Shown: one piece after another, positions 34,229-42,421 of the stretch | How the letters are laid out: every line of letters begins with the position of its first letter | How positions within the stretch are numbered: the stretch's first letter is position 1 | DNA from: Verrucomicrobiota bacterium JB022 | Lineage (GTDB): Bacteria > Verrucomicrobiota > Verrucomicrobiia > Opitutales > Oceanipulchritudinaceae | DNA: 64,000 nucleotides | NCBI GenBank assembly: GCA_030673845.1 | Contig: JAUTCQ010000012.1 | Coordinates: 433,218 to 497,217, forward strand | Reading direction: 5' to 3' | Translations under genes and position numbers: made by a program | Notes under the pieces: generated by a model | Databases searched by the model: none | Told to the model about the DNA's origin: nothing | Seen by the model: only the letters and a program-made list of their open reading frames with translations

Positions 34229-34816
34229 ATGGCACCCACTTCCACCAGCGAAGCGCGGGAGCGTATCCTCTCCGCCGCCACACGCCTGTTCTATACCAAG
34301 GGCTATCGTGCCACCGGCATCAACGAGGTGATTGCCGAAGCCGACGTGGCCAAGGCCACGCTTTACCACCACTACCCCAGCAAGGACGACCTGGGGGCCG
34401 ACTGGCTGCGCCGCAAGATGACCGAAGTGAGCGCCATGATCGACGACATCGCGGGGCGCGACCTCGACCGAGCCGCCCGCGTCGACGCCCTTTTCGAGCA
34501 TCTGGAGCGTAATATGGCCGACCCGGAATACCGCGGCTGCCCGTTTTGCAACATCTCAACCGAGATGCCCGACTCCGACCACCCGCTCAACGCCATCGCC
34601 TGCGAGCACAAGCGCAACCTGCGCGAAGGCATCCGCCTGCTGCTGCAGCCGCAGACGCAAGACGAGGCGCTGCCGGAAGAGCGCTTCACCTTCCTCTCCG
34701 ACGCGCTGTACCTGCTCTTCCTCGGCGCATCGTCGCTCGACTTGTGCGGCGACCGCGTGGCGGCAGCGCGCACGGCCCGGCGCACCGCGCATTGCCTGCT
34801 GCAAAACCCCAGCTAG
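34229..34816 (+). CDS. TetR/AcrR-family transcriptional regulator
   Basis: 195 residues. The N-terminal HTH is ILSAATRLFYTKGYRATGINEVIAEADVAKATLYHHYPSKDDL in type, with the recognition helix at about 45-52. The C-terminal ligand domain has YRGCPFCNISTEM, similar to the YxxGCxxxNxxxE segment of TetR proteins that sense electrophiles or drugs; two cysteines sit close together there (CPFC). No Shine-Dalgarno is visible, and a possible operator abuts the start codon. It likely controls itself and the MFS transporter just upstream. Confidence 0.92.
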   Translation: MAPTSTSEARERILSAATRLFYTKGYRATGINEVIAEADVAKATLYHHYPSKDDLGADWLRRKMTEVSAMIDDIAGRDLDRAARVDALFEHLERNMADPEYRGCPFCNISTEMPDSDHPLNAIACEHKRNLREGIRLLLQPQTQDEALPEERFTFLSDALYLLFLGASSLDLCGDRVAAARTARRTAHCLLQNPS

Positions 34817-34862
34817 GCCCTTCGAGCGCCCCGCACACGAGAAGATTTGCCGAAAGTTATTG

Positions 34863-34890
34863 ACACCCTACCCCGTCTCGGGTGTTTTTT
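34863..34890 (+). terminator. Hairpin terminator after the TetR gene
   Basis: ACACCC and GGGTGT pair around an ~11 nt loop and are followed by a run of six T and further pyrimidines. It lies ~45 bp beyond the TetR stop and just before rpmJ. The stem is short, so an attenuator for rpmJ is an alternative. Confidence 0.5.
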
Positions 34891-34909
34891 CCCTTTTTCC
34901 AATTTCCCA

Positions 34910-35035
34910 ATGAAAGTTGCCGCCAGCCTCAAGAGCCTGAAGAACCGCCACCCGAACTGCCAAGTGGTTCGTCGCCGTGGTCGCGTTTACGTGATTAACA
35001 AGACCAACCCGCGCTTCAAGGCGCGCCAAGGTTAA
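34910..35035 (+). CDS. rpmJ: 50S ribosomal protein L36 (zinc-free type)
   Basis: 41 residues, [20 protein letters not shown] and [20 protein letters not shown], the size and pattern of L36. The C-x2-C...C-x4-H zinc ligands of the classic form are absent; only one Cys remains. This is the 'C-minus' type that takes over under zinc shortage in some bacteria. I prefer the ATG at 34910 over upstream in-frame starts because it gives the exact family N-terminus. It is followed 33 bp later by the L31 gene. Confidence 0.93.
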   Translation: MKVAASLKSLKNRHPNCQVVRRRGRVYVINKTNPRFKARQG

Positions 35036-35068
35036 TTTTTTGTCCGGCCCCCAAGAAAGGAATTTGTT

Positions 35069-35314
35069 GTGAAGCAAAACATCCACCCGAAGATCAACAA
35101 CGTCTGCTTCCGCGACGTTTCGTCCGGTAAAAACTTCCTGACGACCTCCCCCCTCAAGAGTGACCGCAAGGAAACGATCGACGGGGTGGAATACTACGTG
35201 ATCGTCCGCGACGTCACGATGGACAGCCACCCGGTTTACACTGGTGAAAAGCGTTTCGTCGACGCCGCCGGTCGCGTGGAAAAGTTCCAGAGCAAGTTCC
35301 GCCGCCGCCGCTAA
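35069..35314 (+). CDS. rpmE2: 50S ribosomal protein L31 type B (zinc-free)
   Basis: 81 residues starting with GTG, preceded by an AAAGGA ribosome-binding site. MKQNIHPKINNVCFRDVSSG and the later DVTMDSHPVYTG, GRVEKFQSKF are typical of type B L31. The CxxC zinc pair of type A is missing. It probably shares a transcript with rpmJ, ending at the strong terminator at 35345. No Zur-like palindrome was obvious upstream. Confidence 0.95.
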   Translation: MKQNIHPKINNVCFRDVSSGKNFLTTSPLKSDRKETIDGVEYYVIVRDVTMDSHPVYTGEKRFVDAAGRVEKFQSKFRRRR

Positions 35315-35344
35315 GCGCGCTGGTCGCAGTTCACTTTTTTTTCC

Positions 35345-35378
35345 AAACACTCCAGAGCAATCTGGAGTGTTTCTTTTT
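35345..35378 (+). terminator. Rho-independent terminator after rpmE2
   Basis: AAACACTCCAGA-gcaa-TCTGGAGTGTTT is a perfect 12 bp stem with a GCAA tetraloop, followed by CTTTTTG. Confidence 0.93.
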
Positions 35379-35466
35379 GCCCAGGAAAGCGGCGTTTATT
35401 AAACAATCGATCCGTCAACATCCAGTTTTACTTGCCAAGTAATTGGGGATTTAAACGCTCCATGGC

Positions 35467-37143
35467 ATGAAGATTGGGCGATTACTCCGCAATGTAACCG
35501 TCATCGCCAGCTTTGGCTGGTTGCTGACCCTTGCCCCAACCCTGGCGGCAGCCCCACAGGAATCCGGTCACGGCGCCGCCCAAGAGGCCGCCGACCATGC
35601 GCACGATGAAGGGCATGGTGACGCCGGGCACGGGGGTGGCCACCACGAAATCAGCTCCCCCGTCCCCTACGACCTGAACAAATATCAGGCGCAGGAGGAG
35701 GCCCAAGGCATCACGACCTTGGGGGGCAAATTGGCCCACCGTATTCAGGAAGATCCCTTTAACCTCGTCGCCACCATCATCTTCCTTCTCGCCGTGGCAC
35801 ACACCTTTGCCGCCGGCTTTTTCATGAAGCTGGCTCACAAATACGAGCACGAGCATGAAGAGAAGATCCAGCGCGAGGGCCTGACGGCTGAGGCCAAGCC
35901 CTACCGCAACGCGAAGGACGATACGAGCTTCCGCGCCACCGTCTTCCACTTCCTCGGCGAGGTGGAAGCCGTCTTCGGCATCTGGTGTATCCCGCTCGTG
36001 TTCGCCATCTTCGGCATGCACGGCTTCGACTGGCATGCCGTGACGGGCTATTTCGACGTGCTGGCCTTCCAGAACATGAAGTATACCGAGCCGCTGTTTG
36101 TGATCGTGATCATGGCCATCGCCTCGACCCGCCCCATCCTCAAGTTTTCCGAGAAGGTGCTGGGCCTCTTCGCCGGCCTCGGCGGCCGCAAACCGAGCGC
36201 CTGGTGGATGTCGATCCTCATCGTCGGCCCCCTGCTCGGCTCCTTCATTACCGAGCCTGCCGCGATGACGATTGCCGCGCTGCTGCTCGCCGCTCAGTTT
36301 TACCGCTACGAAGTGTCGACGAAGTTCAAGTATGCCACGCTCGGCCTGCTCTTCGTCAACGTCTCAGTCGGCGGCACGCTGACGCACTTTGCGGCTCCGC
36401 CCGTGCTGATGGTTGCCGGCACCTGGGGCTGGGACTTGATCCACATGTTCGACTACTTCGGCTACAAGGCCGTAACGGCCATCGTGATCGCGACCGCGCT
36501 CTACTACTTCATCTTCAAGAAGGAGTTCGTGAAGATCAATGCACAGGCCCTGGCCGAAAAGGACGCCAACCAACTGCCGGAAGAGCCCGTGCCTTTCTGG
36601 ATCACCGGCGTCATCCTGCTCTTCATGGCCTGGACGGTGTTCACCCTGCACCACCCGCCGATGTTTGTGGCCGGCTTCCTCTTCTTCCTCGCCTTTGTGG
36701 CCGCTACCCGCACCCACCAGGACGATGTGAGCATCAAGGGCCCGCTGCTGGTCGGCTTCTTCCTTGCCGCCCTCGTGACCCACGGCTCGCTGCAAAACTG
36801 GTGGATCTCGCCGGTGCTGGGCAAGCTGAACGAAACCGCCCTCTTCCTCGGCTCGACCTTGCTGACCGCGTTTAACGACAACGCCGCCATCACCTTCCTC
36901 GCGTCGCAGGTGCCTGAGTTTGGCACCAACCCCGCCCTGCAATACGCCGTGGTGGCCGGTGCCGTGACCGGCGGTGGCTTGACGGTGATCGCCAACGCCC
37001 CGAACCCGGCTGGCCAAAGCCTGCTGCAAAAGTTCTTCCCGGGCGGCGTTTCTCCGCTGAACCTGGCCTTGGCCGCTCTCGCCCCGACCGCAATCGTGGC
37101 GGTGTGCTTCCTCTTCCTGCCCCACATTGGCGGCGGACACTAA
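35467..37143 (+). CDS. Putative Na+/H+ antiporter (PF07399-like)
   Basis: 558 residues. A signal-like N-terminus (MKIGRLLRNVTVIASFGWLLTLAPTLAAA) is followed by a His/Gly/Asp-rich segment (about 33-62, with HAHDEGHGDAGHGGGHHE). At least ten hydrophobic segments come next, with LLGSFITEPAAMTIAALLLA and AFNDNAAITFLASQVPEFG, which resemble the paired half-helix signatures of the NhaD/citrate-type ion transporter superfamily. The polar Asn/Asp/Glu in these segments would carry Na+ and H+. It is monocistronic, bounded by terminators on both sides. Assignment to the exact family is from memory of its motif pattern. Confidence 0.85.
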   Translation: MKIGRLLRNVTVIASFGWLLTLAPTLAAAPQESGHGAAQEAADHAHDEGHGDAGHGGGHHEISSPVPYDLNKYQAQEEAQGITTLGGKLAHRIQEDPFNLVATIIFLLAVAHTFAAGFFMKLAHKYEHEHEEKIQREGLTAEAKPYRNAKDDTSFRATVFHFLGEVEAVFGIWCIPLVFAIFGMHGFDWHAVTGYFDVLAFQNMKYTEPLFVIVIMAIASTRPILKFSEKVLGLFAGLGGRKPSAWWMSILIVGPLLGSFITEPAAMTIAALLLAAQFYRYEVSTKFKYATLGLLFVNVSVGGTLTHFAAPPVLMVAGTWGWDLIHMFDYFGYKAVTAIVIATALYYFIFKKEFVKINAQALAEKDANQLPEEPVPFWITGVILLFMAWTVFTLHHPPMFVAGFLFFLAFVAATRTHQDDVSIKGPLLVGFFLAALVTHGSLQNWWISPVLGKLNETALFLGSTLLTAFNDNAAITFLASQVPEFGTNPALQYAVVAGAVTGGGLTVIANAPNPAGQSLLQKFFPGGVSPLNLALAALAPTAIVAVCFLFLPHIGGGH

Positions 37144-37170
37144 GCCCACCCCGCATCATCGGTAACTTTC

Positions 37171-37202
37171 AGCCCGCTTCCCCAATGGAAGCGGGCTTTT
37201 TT
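37171..37202 (+). terminator. Rho-independent terminator after the antiporter gene
   Basis: AGCCCGCTTCC-ccaat-GGAAGCGGGCT forms an 11 bp stem followed by six T. It also separates the antiporter from the convergent metallo-beta-lactamase gene. Confidence 0.95.
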
Positions 37203-37213
37203 GCGCCCCAAGC

Positions 37214-38056
37214 CTACGCCTCGGCAAAAAACGGGTTGTGCTTGCGCTCCAGACCGACGGTGCTCAGGCAGCCATGGCCGGGGCAGACGATCGTTGCCCC
37301 ATCCAGCGACAGGATCTGCTCGCGAATGGCCTGCCGGGCGTCACCGAACTTCTCCGCCGCCACCTTGCCCATCGAGCCGGCAAAGATCGCATCGCCCACG
37401 ATGACGACCGGGCACTCCAGCCCCTGCACGACGTAGGTGAGCCCAGCCGGCGAATGACCCGGCGTGGAGCGCACCTCCAGCGTCAGCGCGCCCAGCTGAC
37501 GTTGCTCACCCGCGTCGATAGCCTGGGCGCCCGCGACACCTTCCGCCGGGTGGGCGAAGGCAGGCGGGTTGCCCAACGCGGCCTGGATGTCGGGCAGCGC
37601 CTTCTGGTGATCGCGATGGCCGTGGGTGAGGAAGATGGCCTTGAGGTTGAGGCTGTGGCGGCGCACGGCCTCGACCACATCGGTCGCGTCTTCCCCGCAG
37701 TCGAAAAGCCAGGCGTCCTTGGTCGCCTCATCCCACACGAGGTAGAGATTGACGGTCGCGCCCGGGTAAAGGGTCGCCGGCTGGTTGATCGGTAGCAGGC
37801 CCGGCACCGGGCTCACGCGGGGGGCATACTGGCGCAGGGCAATCTCGCCCAACGCGGCAGGCTCCAGCTCCAGTGCGGCGGCAAGCGGCGCAATCGACTC
37901 TTCGTGGAATTCGCCCTCCTTGGCCGCCTGGATGGCAAACATGCTCAGGCCGGAGCGCTCCATCAGCTGCAGATCGGTCAAGCCGAGGCCGCGCTGGGCC
38001 TTGCCGATGATGTCTTCGTAAAGGTCTTCGAGGGGATAGGGTGCGGAGGTTTCCAT
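37214..38056 (-). CDS. HTH-metallo-beta-lactamase fusion hydrolase
   Basis: 280 residues. Residues ~15-72 form an XRE-like helix-turn-helix (LTDLQLMERSGLSMFAIQAA, EESIAPLAAALELEPAALGEI). Residues ~80-280 are a glyoxalase-II-type metallo-beta-lactamase domain with the metal motif THGHRDH (145-150), a later TPGHSPAG, GDAIFAGSMG and CPGHG. The hydrolase probably cleaves a thioester such as S-lactoylglutathione or a similar substrate. The attached HTH is uncommon and may dimerise or bind DNA. The gene is convergent to the antiporter and lies 45 bp after the start of the CCA enzyme's 3' side. Confidence 0.9.
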   Translation of the reverse strand: METSAPYPLEDLYEDIIGKAQRGLGLTDLQLMERSGLSMFAIQAAKEGEFHEESIAPLAAALELEPAALGEIALRQYAPRVSPVPGLLPINQPATLYPGATVNLYLVWDEATKDAWLFDCGEDATDVVEAVRRHSLNLKAIFLTHGHRDHQKALPDIQAALGNPPAFAHPAEGVAGAQAIDAGEQRQLGALTLEVRSTPGHSPAGLTYVVQGLECPVVIVGDAIFAGSMGKVAAEKFGDARQAIREQILSLDGATIVCPGHGCLSTVGLERKHNPFFAEA

Positions 38057-38101
38057 GCCCTACACAAGAGGTCGCCGCCCCGGAAAATGCAACCTCGGGC
38101 G

Positions 38102-39481
38102 TCAACTGTGCTGCGCCAGATACTCCCGCAAGAAGGCCTGCGCGCCTGCCTCGTCTTCGAAGGCCCCATCGAGCTGCGCCTCGTAGGCCGCTTCGAGGAT
38201 GGCCTTGAACTGCACCCCTGGGCGAAGCCCGGCGGCGATGAGGTGGCGGCCAAGGAGGAGGGCTTTGGGAGCGGCATCTTGCACCCGCAGCTCTTCGGCC
38301 CGCGCCGTCAGCCAATCCGCCGCCTTGCAGGGCTCGCCCGGCAGCGGCGGACGCCCCCCGTAGTCCGCACGCAGCACGCGCAGCAATCGGTCGAGCCGGC
38401 CCACATCGCGCGCGAGTCGGCGAATCGCCCCACTGCCCGCCTGTTGCGTGTAGAGCATATGCGGGCGCATGTGGGCGAGCACCAGCGGCACGACCGATTC
38501 CACCAAGTCCTTGTGCTGGGTAAAGCGGGCGAGCAGGGCGCGTGTTGGCGCCTCGCCCTCCACATCGTGACGCGGGGAGCGCCAATGGCCTTCGCTAAAG
38601 GCGGTCGTGGCCGGTTTGCCCAGATCGTGGCACAAAACGGCGAGCCCCACCACGAGGTCTTCCCAATCGTCGCCGGTACGGTGGCGGGCAAAGAACTCGA
38701 GGCAGTGCAGCGTATGCGCCCACACATCTCCCTCCGGATGCCACTTGGGATCTTGCGGGCAATCGATCAGCGCGGCCAGCTCCGGGAAGTATTGCACCCA
38801 GCCCGTCGCACGCAGGAATTCAAGCCCCAGCGAGGGGCGCACGCCGCGCAGGACCAGCTTTTTCCACTCTTCGTAATAACGCTCAGGCGACAGGCCCTCC
38901 GGCGTCATCGTGCGGCAAAGCTCCACCGTCTCCGGGGCCGGGGTCAGCTCAAAGCGGGCGGCAAACTGCATCCCGCGCAGCACCCGCAGCGGATCCTCGG
39001 CAAAGGCGGGCGAGGTGTGCCGCAGCACCCCCGCTGCAAGGTCGGCCTGACCGCCATGCGGGTCGATTACTTCGCCCGTCAACGGGTCGCCATAGAGGGC
39101 GTTGACCGTAAAGTCGCGCCGTGCCGCCGCCTCCGCCACCGAGAGGAAGGGATCGGGCGCGATCTCGAATGCCTGGTGCCCCTGCCCTGTCTTGCGCTCG
39201 CGGCGAGGGATCGCCACGTCCAGATCGTTGGAGGTGACTTTGTAGATGCCGAACGACTTGCCCACCGCCGCATACGGGCCCACCTGCTTCAGCAAGGCCT
39301 CCAGTTGACTGGGCTGCAGGCCGAAGACCTCCATGTCCACATCTTTGGTCGGTTGGGCCCGCAAGGCGTCGCGCACGACACCCCCGACGAGCAGGGCTCG
39401 ACCACCTGCTTTTTGGGCTTGTTGCGCCAGATTCTCAATAACGCCCTGTAGATTTGAGGGAATATGTGGGTAAAAATTCAC
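38102..39481 (-). CDS. cca: CCA-adding tRNA nucleotidyltransferase with HD domain
   Basis: 459 residues. The N-terminal class II nucleotidyltransferase has LLVGGVVRDAL and the catalytic pair DVD (47 and 49) in TKDVDMEVFG. It is followed by RRDFTVNALYGDP and the RNA-binding helix DPLRVLRGMQFAARFE. A C-terminal HD domain shows LCHDLGKP and later His/Asp ligands, as in bacterial CCA enzymes with phosphodiesterase activity. It adds or repairs the 3' CCA of tRNA. The start is close to the divergent regulator at 39553, so both promoters must lie in the 71 bp between. Confidence 0.94.
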   Translation of the reverse strand: MNFYPHIPSNLQGVIENLAQQAQKAGGRALLVGGVVRDALRAQPTKDVDMEVFGLQPSQLEALLKQVGPYAAVGKSFGIYKVTSNDLDVAIPRRERKTGQGHQAFEIAPDPFLSVAEAAARRDFTVNALYGDPLTGEVIDPHGGQADLAAGVLRHTSPAFAEDPLRVLRGMQFAARFELTPAPETVELCRTMTPEGLSPERYYEEWKKLVLRGVRPSLGLEFLRATGWVQYFPELAALIDCPQDPKWHPEGDVWAHTLHCLEFFARHRTGDDWEDLVVGLAVLCHDLGKPATTAFSEGHWRSPRHDVEGEAPTRALLARFTQHKDLVESVVPLVLAHMRPHMLYTQQAGSGAIRRLARDVGRLDRLLRVLRADYGGRPPLPGEPCKAADWLTARAEELRVQDAAPKALLLGRHLIAAGLRPGVQFKAILEAAYEAQLDGAFEDEAGAQAFLREYLAQHS

Positions 39482-39552
39482 TTAGAACGGCTTCCCGAGG
39501 CGGGATTGAATTGATTCACCTCTGAGAATTAACAAGCTGTGATCTATCGTCA

Positions 39553-41109
39553 ATGGAGTCGCGCAATATCAGTCAACTCACCGTCCTGGTGGTGGAAGAC
39601 GACCCTTACGGTCTCAACTTTTTCCGCTACTGCCTGGAGGAGGCGGGGTACCGCGTCTACACTGCCGCCGACGGTCTGGAGGCCCAGCGCATCATCGAGC
39701 ATTTGGGCTCCAGCACACTGGACGTGCTCCTGACGGATTTCCGGATGCCGAACCTAAACGGCATCGAACTCACACGCTGGCTGGCAGAGCTGGATCCAAC
39801 GCTGACGGTGATCATGATCACCGCGCAGGGGGAGAAAAACCTCGTGCAGGAGAGCCTCACGCTGGGGGTCTTCGACTTTCTGGACAAACCGGTGCGCGCC
39901 GAGCACCTCACCCAGACGATCTACCGCGCCTCCAACGAGACTCACCGCCGCCGCAAGATCCGCAGCGAGCAGGCCCAACTTTCGCAGGTTGCCGCGCTCG
40001 ACTCCGGCCTCAACACCTGGCTTCCGGATGCCCTGGGGCAGACGTGCCGCGTGCAGTATCTCCCCCTGCATCAGGCGGGAGGCGACTTCTTTTACGCCCA
40101 CCAGGATGAGGGCTCGGATTGGCTGATGGCCGGGGATGTGACGGGGCACGACTTGCGGGCCTCGTGGCTGGCCGCGTTTTTCCAGGGCATGATCCGTGGC
40201 CTGGCCGACGAGGGGCGCGAGCTATTTGCCGCGCTGCCCCGGTTCAGCCGCTTTATCCTGCAGGAATTTGCCCCCCTCGCCCGCCAGACGCGCCAGCGCC
40301 CACCCAGCCTTGCTGTAACGGTCGCACGCGTGCACCAGGAGACGGCCCGGCTCGAGATCATCAACCGCGGGATGCCGCCGGCCTGGCTGATCGACGTCGA
40401 CGGTTTTGTCCAGTTTGGGCCGGTGGGCGAGCACCCGCTGGGCTGGAGCGATTATCCCACCGCCGAGCCCGTGCATTGCTCCACCGAGCGCCTCGCCGCC
40501 ATCTGCCTGCTCAGCGACGGCATTTACGAGCTTGCCAGCACCCTCGATGTCGACCCGTTGGCCTTCGGCTATCGGATGCAACAGGCCAAGGAGCGTTTTC
40601 CCACTGCAGATTTTCAATCAACGGACGATTTGTTGTTGGTAAGGTATAGCCTTTCCCCCGAAACGACGATGGATGCCCAGTTCCAACCCATTTTTCAAGA
40701 AAGCTACGCCGGCAGCGAAGTTGAGAACATCGACCAACTGCAAGAAGTCTGGCGGCGCAGCCTACAGTTTGCCCTCGAAGAACAGCTAGGCGACCGTCTG
40801 TACGACTTGCTGATCTGCCTGCGCGAAGGTGTGCTCAATGCCTTGACCCACGGCTGCGAAGGCCAGAGCGACAAGGTGGCAACCCTCCATATCAGCATCA
40901 ACCGGGCAGAAGAAGTCGTCCGCGTGCGGATCGACGACCCGGGCAAGGGCCACCGCTTCGACCTCGAGGGCCGCCTGCAGCAACTGCAAAAGCCCGGCGG
41001 CCCGCACCTCGGCCTCAGCATCATTTCTCACCTCAGCGACCGTCTGCAATTGGAGCACGGCGGGACTTCGCTCGTCTTCGATTTTTCGCTCCGCACCCCC
41101 TCTTCCTGA
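39553..41109 (+). CDS. Response regulator with PP2C/SpoIIE phosphatase and HATPase domains
   Basis: 518 residues with three domains. The receiver (1-125) has phospho-acceptor Asp62 in LLTDFRMP, acidic pair ED/D at 16-17 and Lys112. The PP2C/SpoIIE phosphatase (~165-368) has QAGGDFFYA, MAGDVTGHDLRASWLA and LLSDGIYEL. The anti-sigma-type HATPase (~380-518) has the N-box EGVLNALTHGC and RIDDPGKGH. It is expected to be phosphorylated by an unseen kinase and to dephosphorylate (PP2C) and rephosphorylate (HATPase) a STAS protein. The stop overlaps the start of the STAS gene by one base (TGATG). The target sigma factor is not in the window. Confidence 0.93.
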   Translation: MESRNISQLTVLVVEDDPYGLNFFRYCLEEAGYRVYTAADGLEAQRIIEHLGSSTLDVLLTDFRMPNLNGIELTRWLAELDPTLTVIMITAQGEKNLVQESLTLGVFDFLDKPVRAEHLTQTIYRASNETHRRRKIRSEQAQLSQVAALDSGLNTWLPDALGQTCRVQYLPLHQAGGDFFYAHQDEGSDWLMAGDVTGHDLRASWLAAFFQGMIRGLADEGRELFAALPRFSRFILQEFAPLARQTRQRPPSLAVTVARVHQETARLEIINRGMPPAWLIDVDGFVQFGPVGEHPLGWSDYPTAEPVHCSTERLAAICLLSDGIYELASTLDVDPLAFGYRMQQAKERFPTADFQSTDDLLLVRYSLSPETTMDAQFQPIFQESYAGSEVENIDQLQEVWRRSLQFALEEQLGDRLYDLLICLREGVLNALTHGCEGQSDKVATLHISINRAEEVVRVRIDDPGKGHRFDLEGRLQQLQKPGGPHLGLSIISHLSDRLQLEHGGTSLVFDFSLRTPSS

Positions 41110-41450
41110 TGATCCAGCCTGATTTCGACCGCGTGCGTCGGCGCCTGTATCTGGTGTTCGACGAGAATATCATCAGCACCCAGCTAGAGCCCTTGAGCAA
41201 GACGGTGGAGGAGGTCTTGCAGGCCCACGAAAGCCTCGGGCCGCAAGTGATCTACTTCGACCTGCGCGAGCTGCGCATGATCGACTCAATGGGCCTGCAC
41301 TGGCTCTTCGAGGTGATGCGCGACCAGCACGCCCTCGGCCGCAAGCTGATCCTCCAGATCGCCAGCCCGGCCATCAACAAGGTCGTGACCTTTGGCGGCC
41401 TCGGTCAGCTGGCCGAAATCAAGTTTCGCCGACGCAGCCAAGTGCGTTAG
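41109..41450 (+). CDS. STAS-domain anti-anti-sigma factor
   Basis: 113 residues forming one STAS domain. VIYFDLRELRMIDSMGLHWLF carries the phosphorylatable Ser60 in the D-S-x-G-L motif, as in SpoIIAA/RsbV. It overlaps by one base and is translationally coupled to the receiver-phosphatase-ATPase gene, the likely partner. The pair is likely a switch for stress or surface behaviour. The C-terminus ends in a basic RRRSQVR tail. Confidence 0.92.
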   Translation: MIQPDFDRVRRRLYLVFDENIISTQLEPLSKTVEEVLQAHESLGPQVIYFDLRELRMIDSMGLHWLFEVMRDQHALGRKLILQIASPAINKVVTFGGLGQLAEIKFRRRSQVR

Positions 41451-41459
41451 CCCTCCCTT

Positions 41460-42371
41460 CTATTCTGCGGCAAAAATGGCTTCGTAGCCGGCGCGAAAAT
41501 CCCCATAGCGGGGCGCCCAGTCGAGCGCAGCCTTGGCCTTCGCGGCGGAGACTTGCCGATGCGGGCTGGTCGTGCGGCCCATGCGGCGACGACGCGCCTG
41601 CCGGGGGCCGTCCAGCTCGGGATTAAAGCGCACGTCTTCGATCCCGAGGCGCTGGGCGATCCAATGCACCACCTCGGCCTTGGTCTGGGGCGCGTCGTCG
41701 GCCAGGTTGTAGACGCCCGAAGCGCCCACCGGAGCGGCAAAACAGGCAAAGATGCCCGCCACGATGTCGTCGAGGTGGATGAGGTTGAGGAAAAAGTCGC
41801 CCGTGCCGGGGAACTCCCGGTGTCCCTCGCGCAAGCGGTCGAGCAGGTAGTGCCGGCCCGGCCCGTAGATGCCCGCCAGCCGCAACACGTAGGCCCGTTC
41901 CACCCCATCCGGCACCGGTTGTAGCAGCCCCTCGGCCTGCAGGAGCACGCTGGCCATCTCGCTGTCGCCATCGGTCGCGTCGTCTTCGGTCACCACTTCG
42001 CCCCCAGTCTGCGGATAGACGGAGGTGCTACTGGTGTAAACGAGCGCCCCGACTTGCCGGTTTTTGGCCCACGCGAGCACCGACTGCTGGCCCTCCAGAT
42101 AAGAGCGCCGATAGCCTTCGATGCCCCCACCCCCGCCGCTGACGGCGTTGAGCACGTAGTCGACCGGGCCCGGGATTTCCTGATGCCAGTCGTCGCTCGC
42201 CAGATCGGCGACCACCGTGCGGCAACCGAGGGCTTGAAGTTGGGCCGCCTTTTCGGGGTTGCGCGTCAATGCGGTGACGCGCCAGCCCCGGCGCAGGGCT
42301 TCTCGGGCGACCGCGCCGCCGACGTAGCCACAGCCAAAGATCACGAGTTGGGGGTTCTCCTTGCTCTCCAT
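41460..42371 (-). CDS. YeeZ-like SDR-family NAD(P)-binding protein
   Basis: 303 residues. The Rossmann motif is LVIFGCGYVGGAVAREAL. TSSTSVYPQTGG, LRLAGIYGPGRH and FLNLIHLDDIV match the E. coli YeeZ subgroup. The YxxxK catalytic pair of classic SDRs is not seen at the expected place (SVLLQAEGLL), so this is an atypical SDR; whether it is an oxidoreductase or epimerase is open. It is convergent with the STAS gene (9 bp gap) and divergent from hemF. Confidence 0.88.
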   Translation of the reverse strand: MESKENPQLVIFGCGYVGGAVAREALRRGWRVTALTRNPEKAAQLQALGCRTVVADLASDDWHQEIPGPVDYVLNAVSGGGGGIEGYRRSYLEGQQSVLAWAKNRQVGALVYTSSTSVYPQTGGEVVTEDDATDGDSEMASVLLQAEGLLQPVPDGVERAYVLRLAGIYGPGRHYLLDRLREGHREFPGTGDFFLNLIHLDDIVAGIFACFAAPVGASGVYNLADDAPQTKAEVVHWIAQRLGIEDVRFNPELDGPRQARRRRMGRTTSPHRQVSAAKAKAALDWAPRYGDFRAGYEAIFAAE

Positions 42372-42421
42372 GGCGTGAATAAACGATTGCCCAGCCGCCG
42401 GTGCAACGTTTCGCTCGCGCT

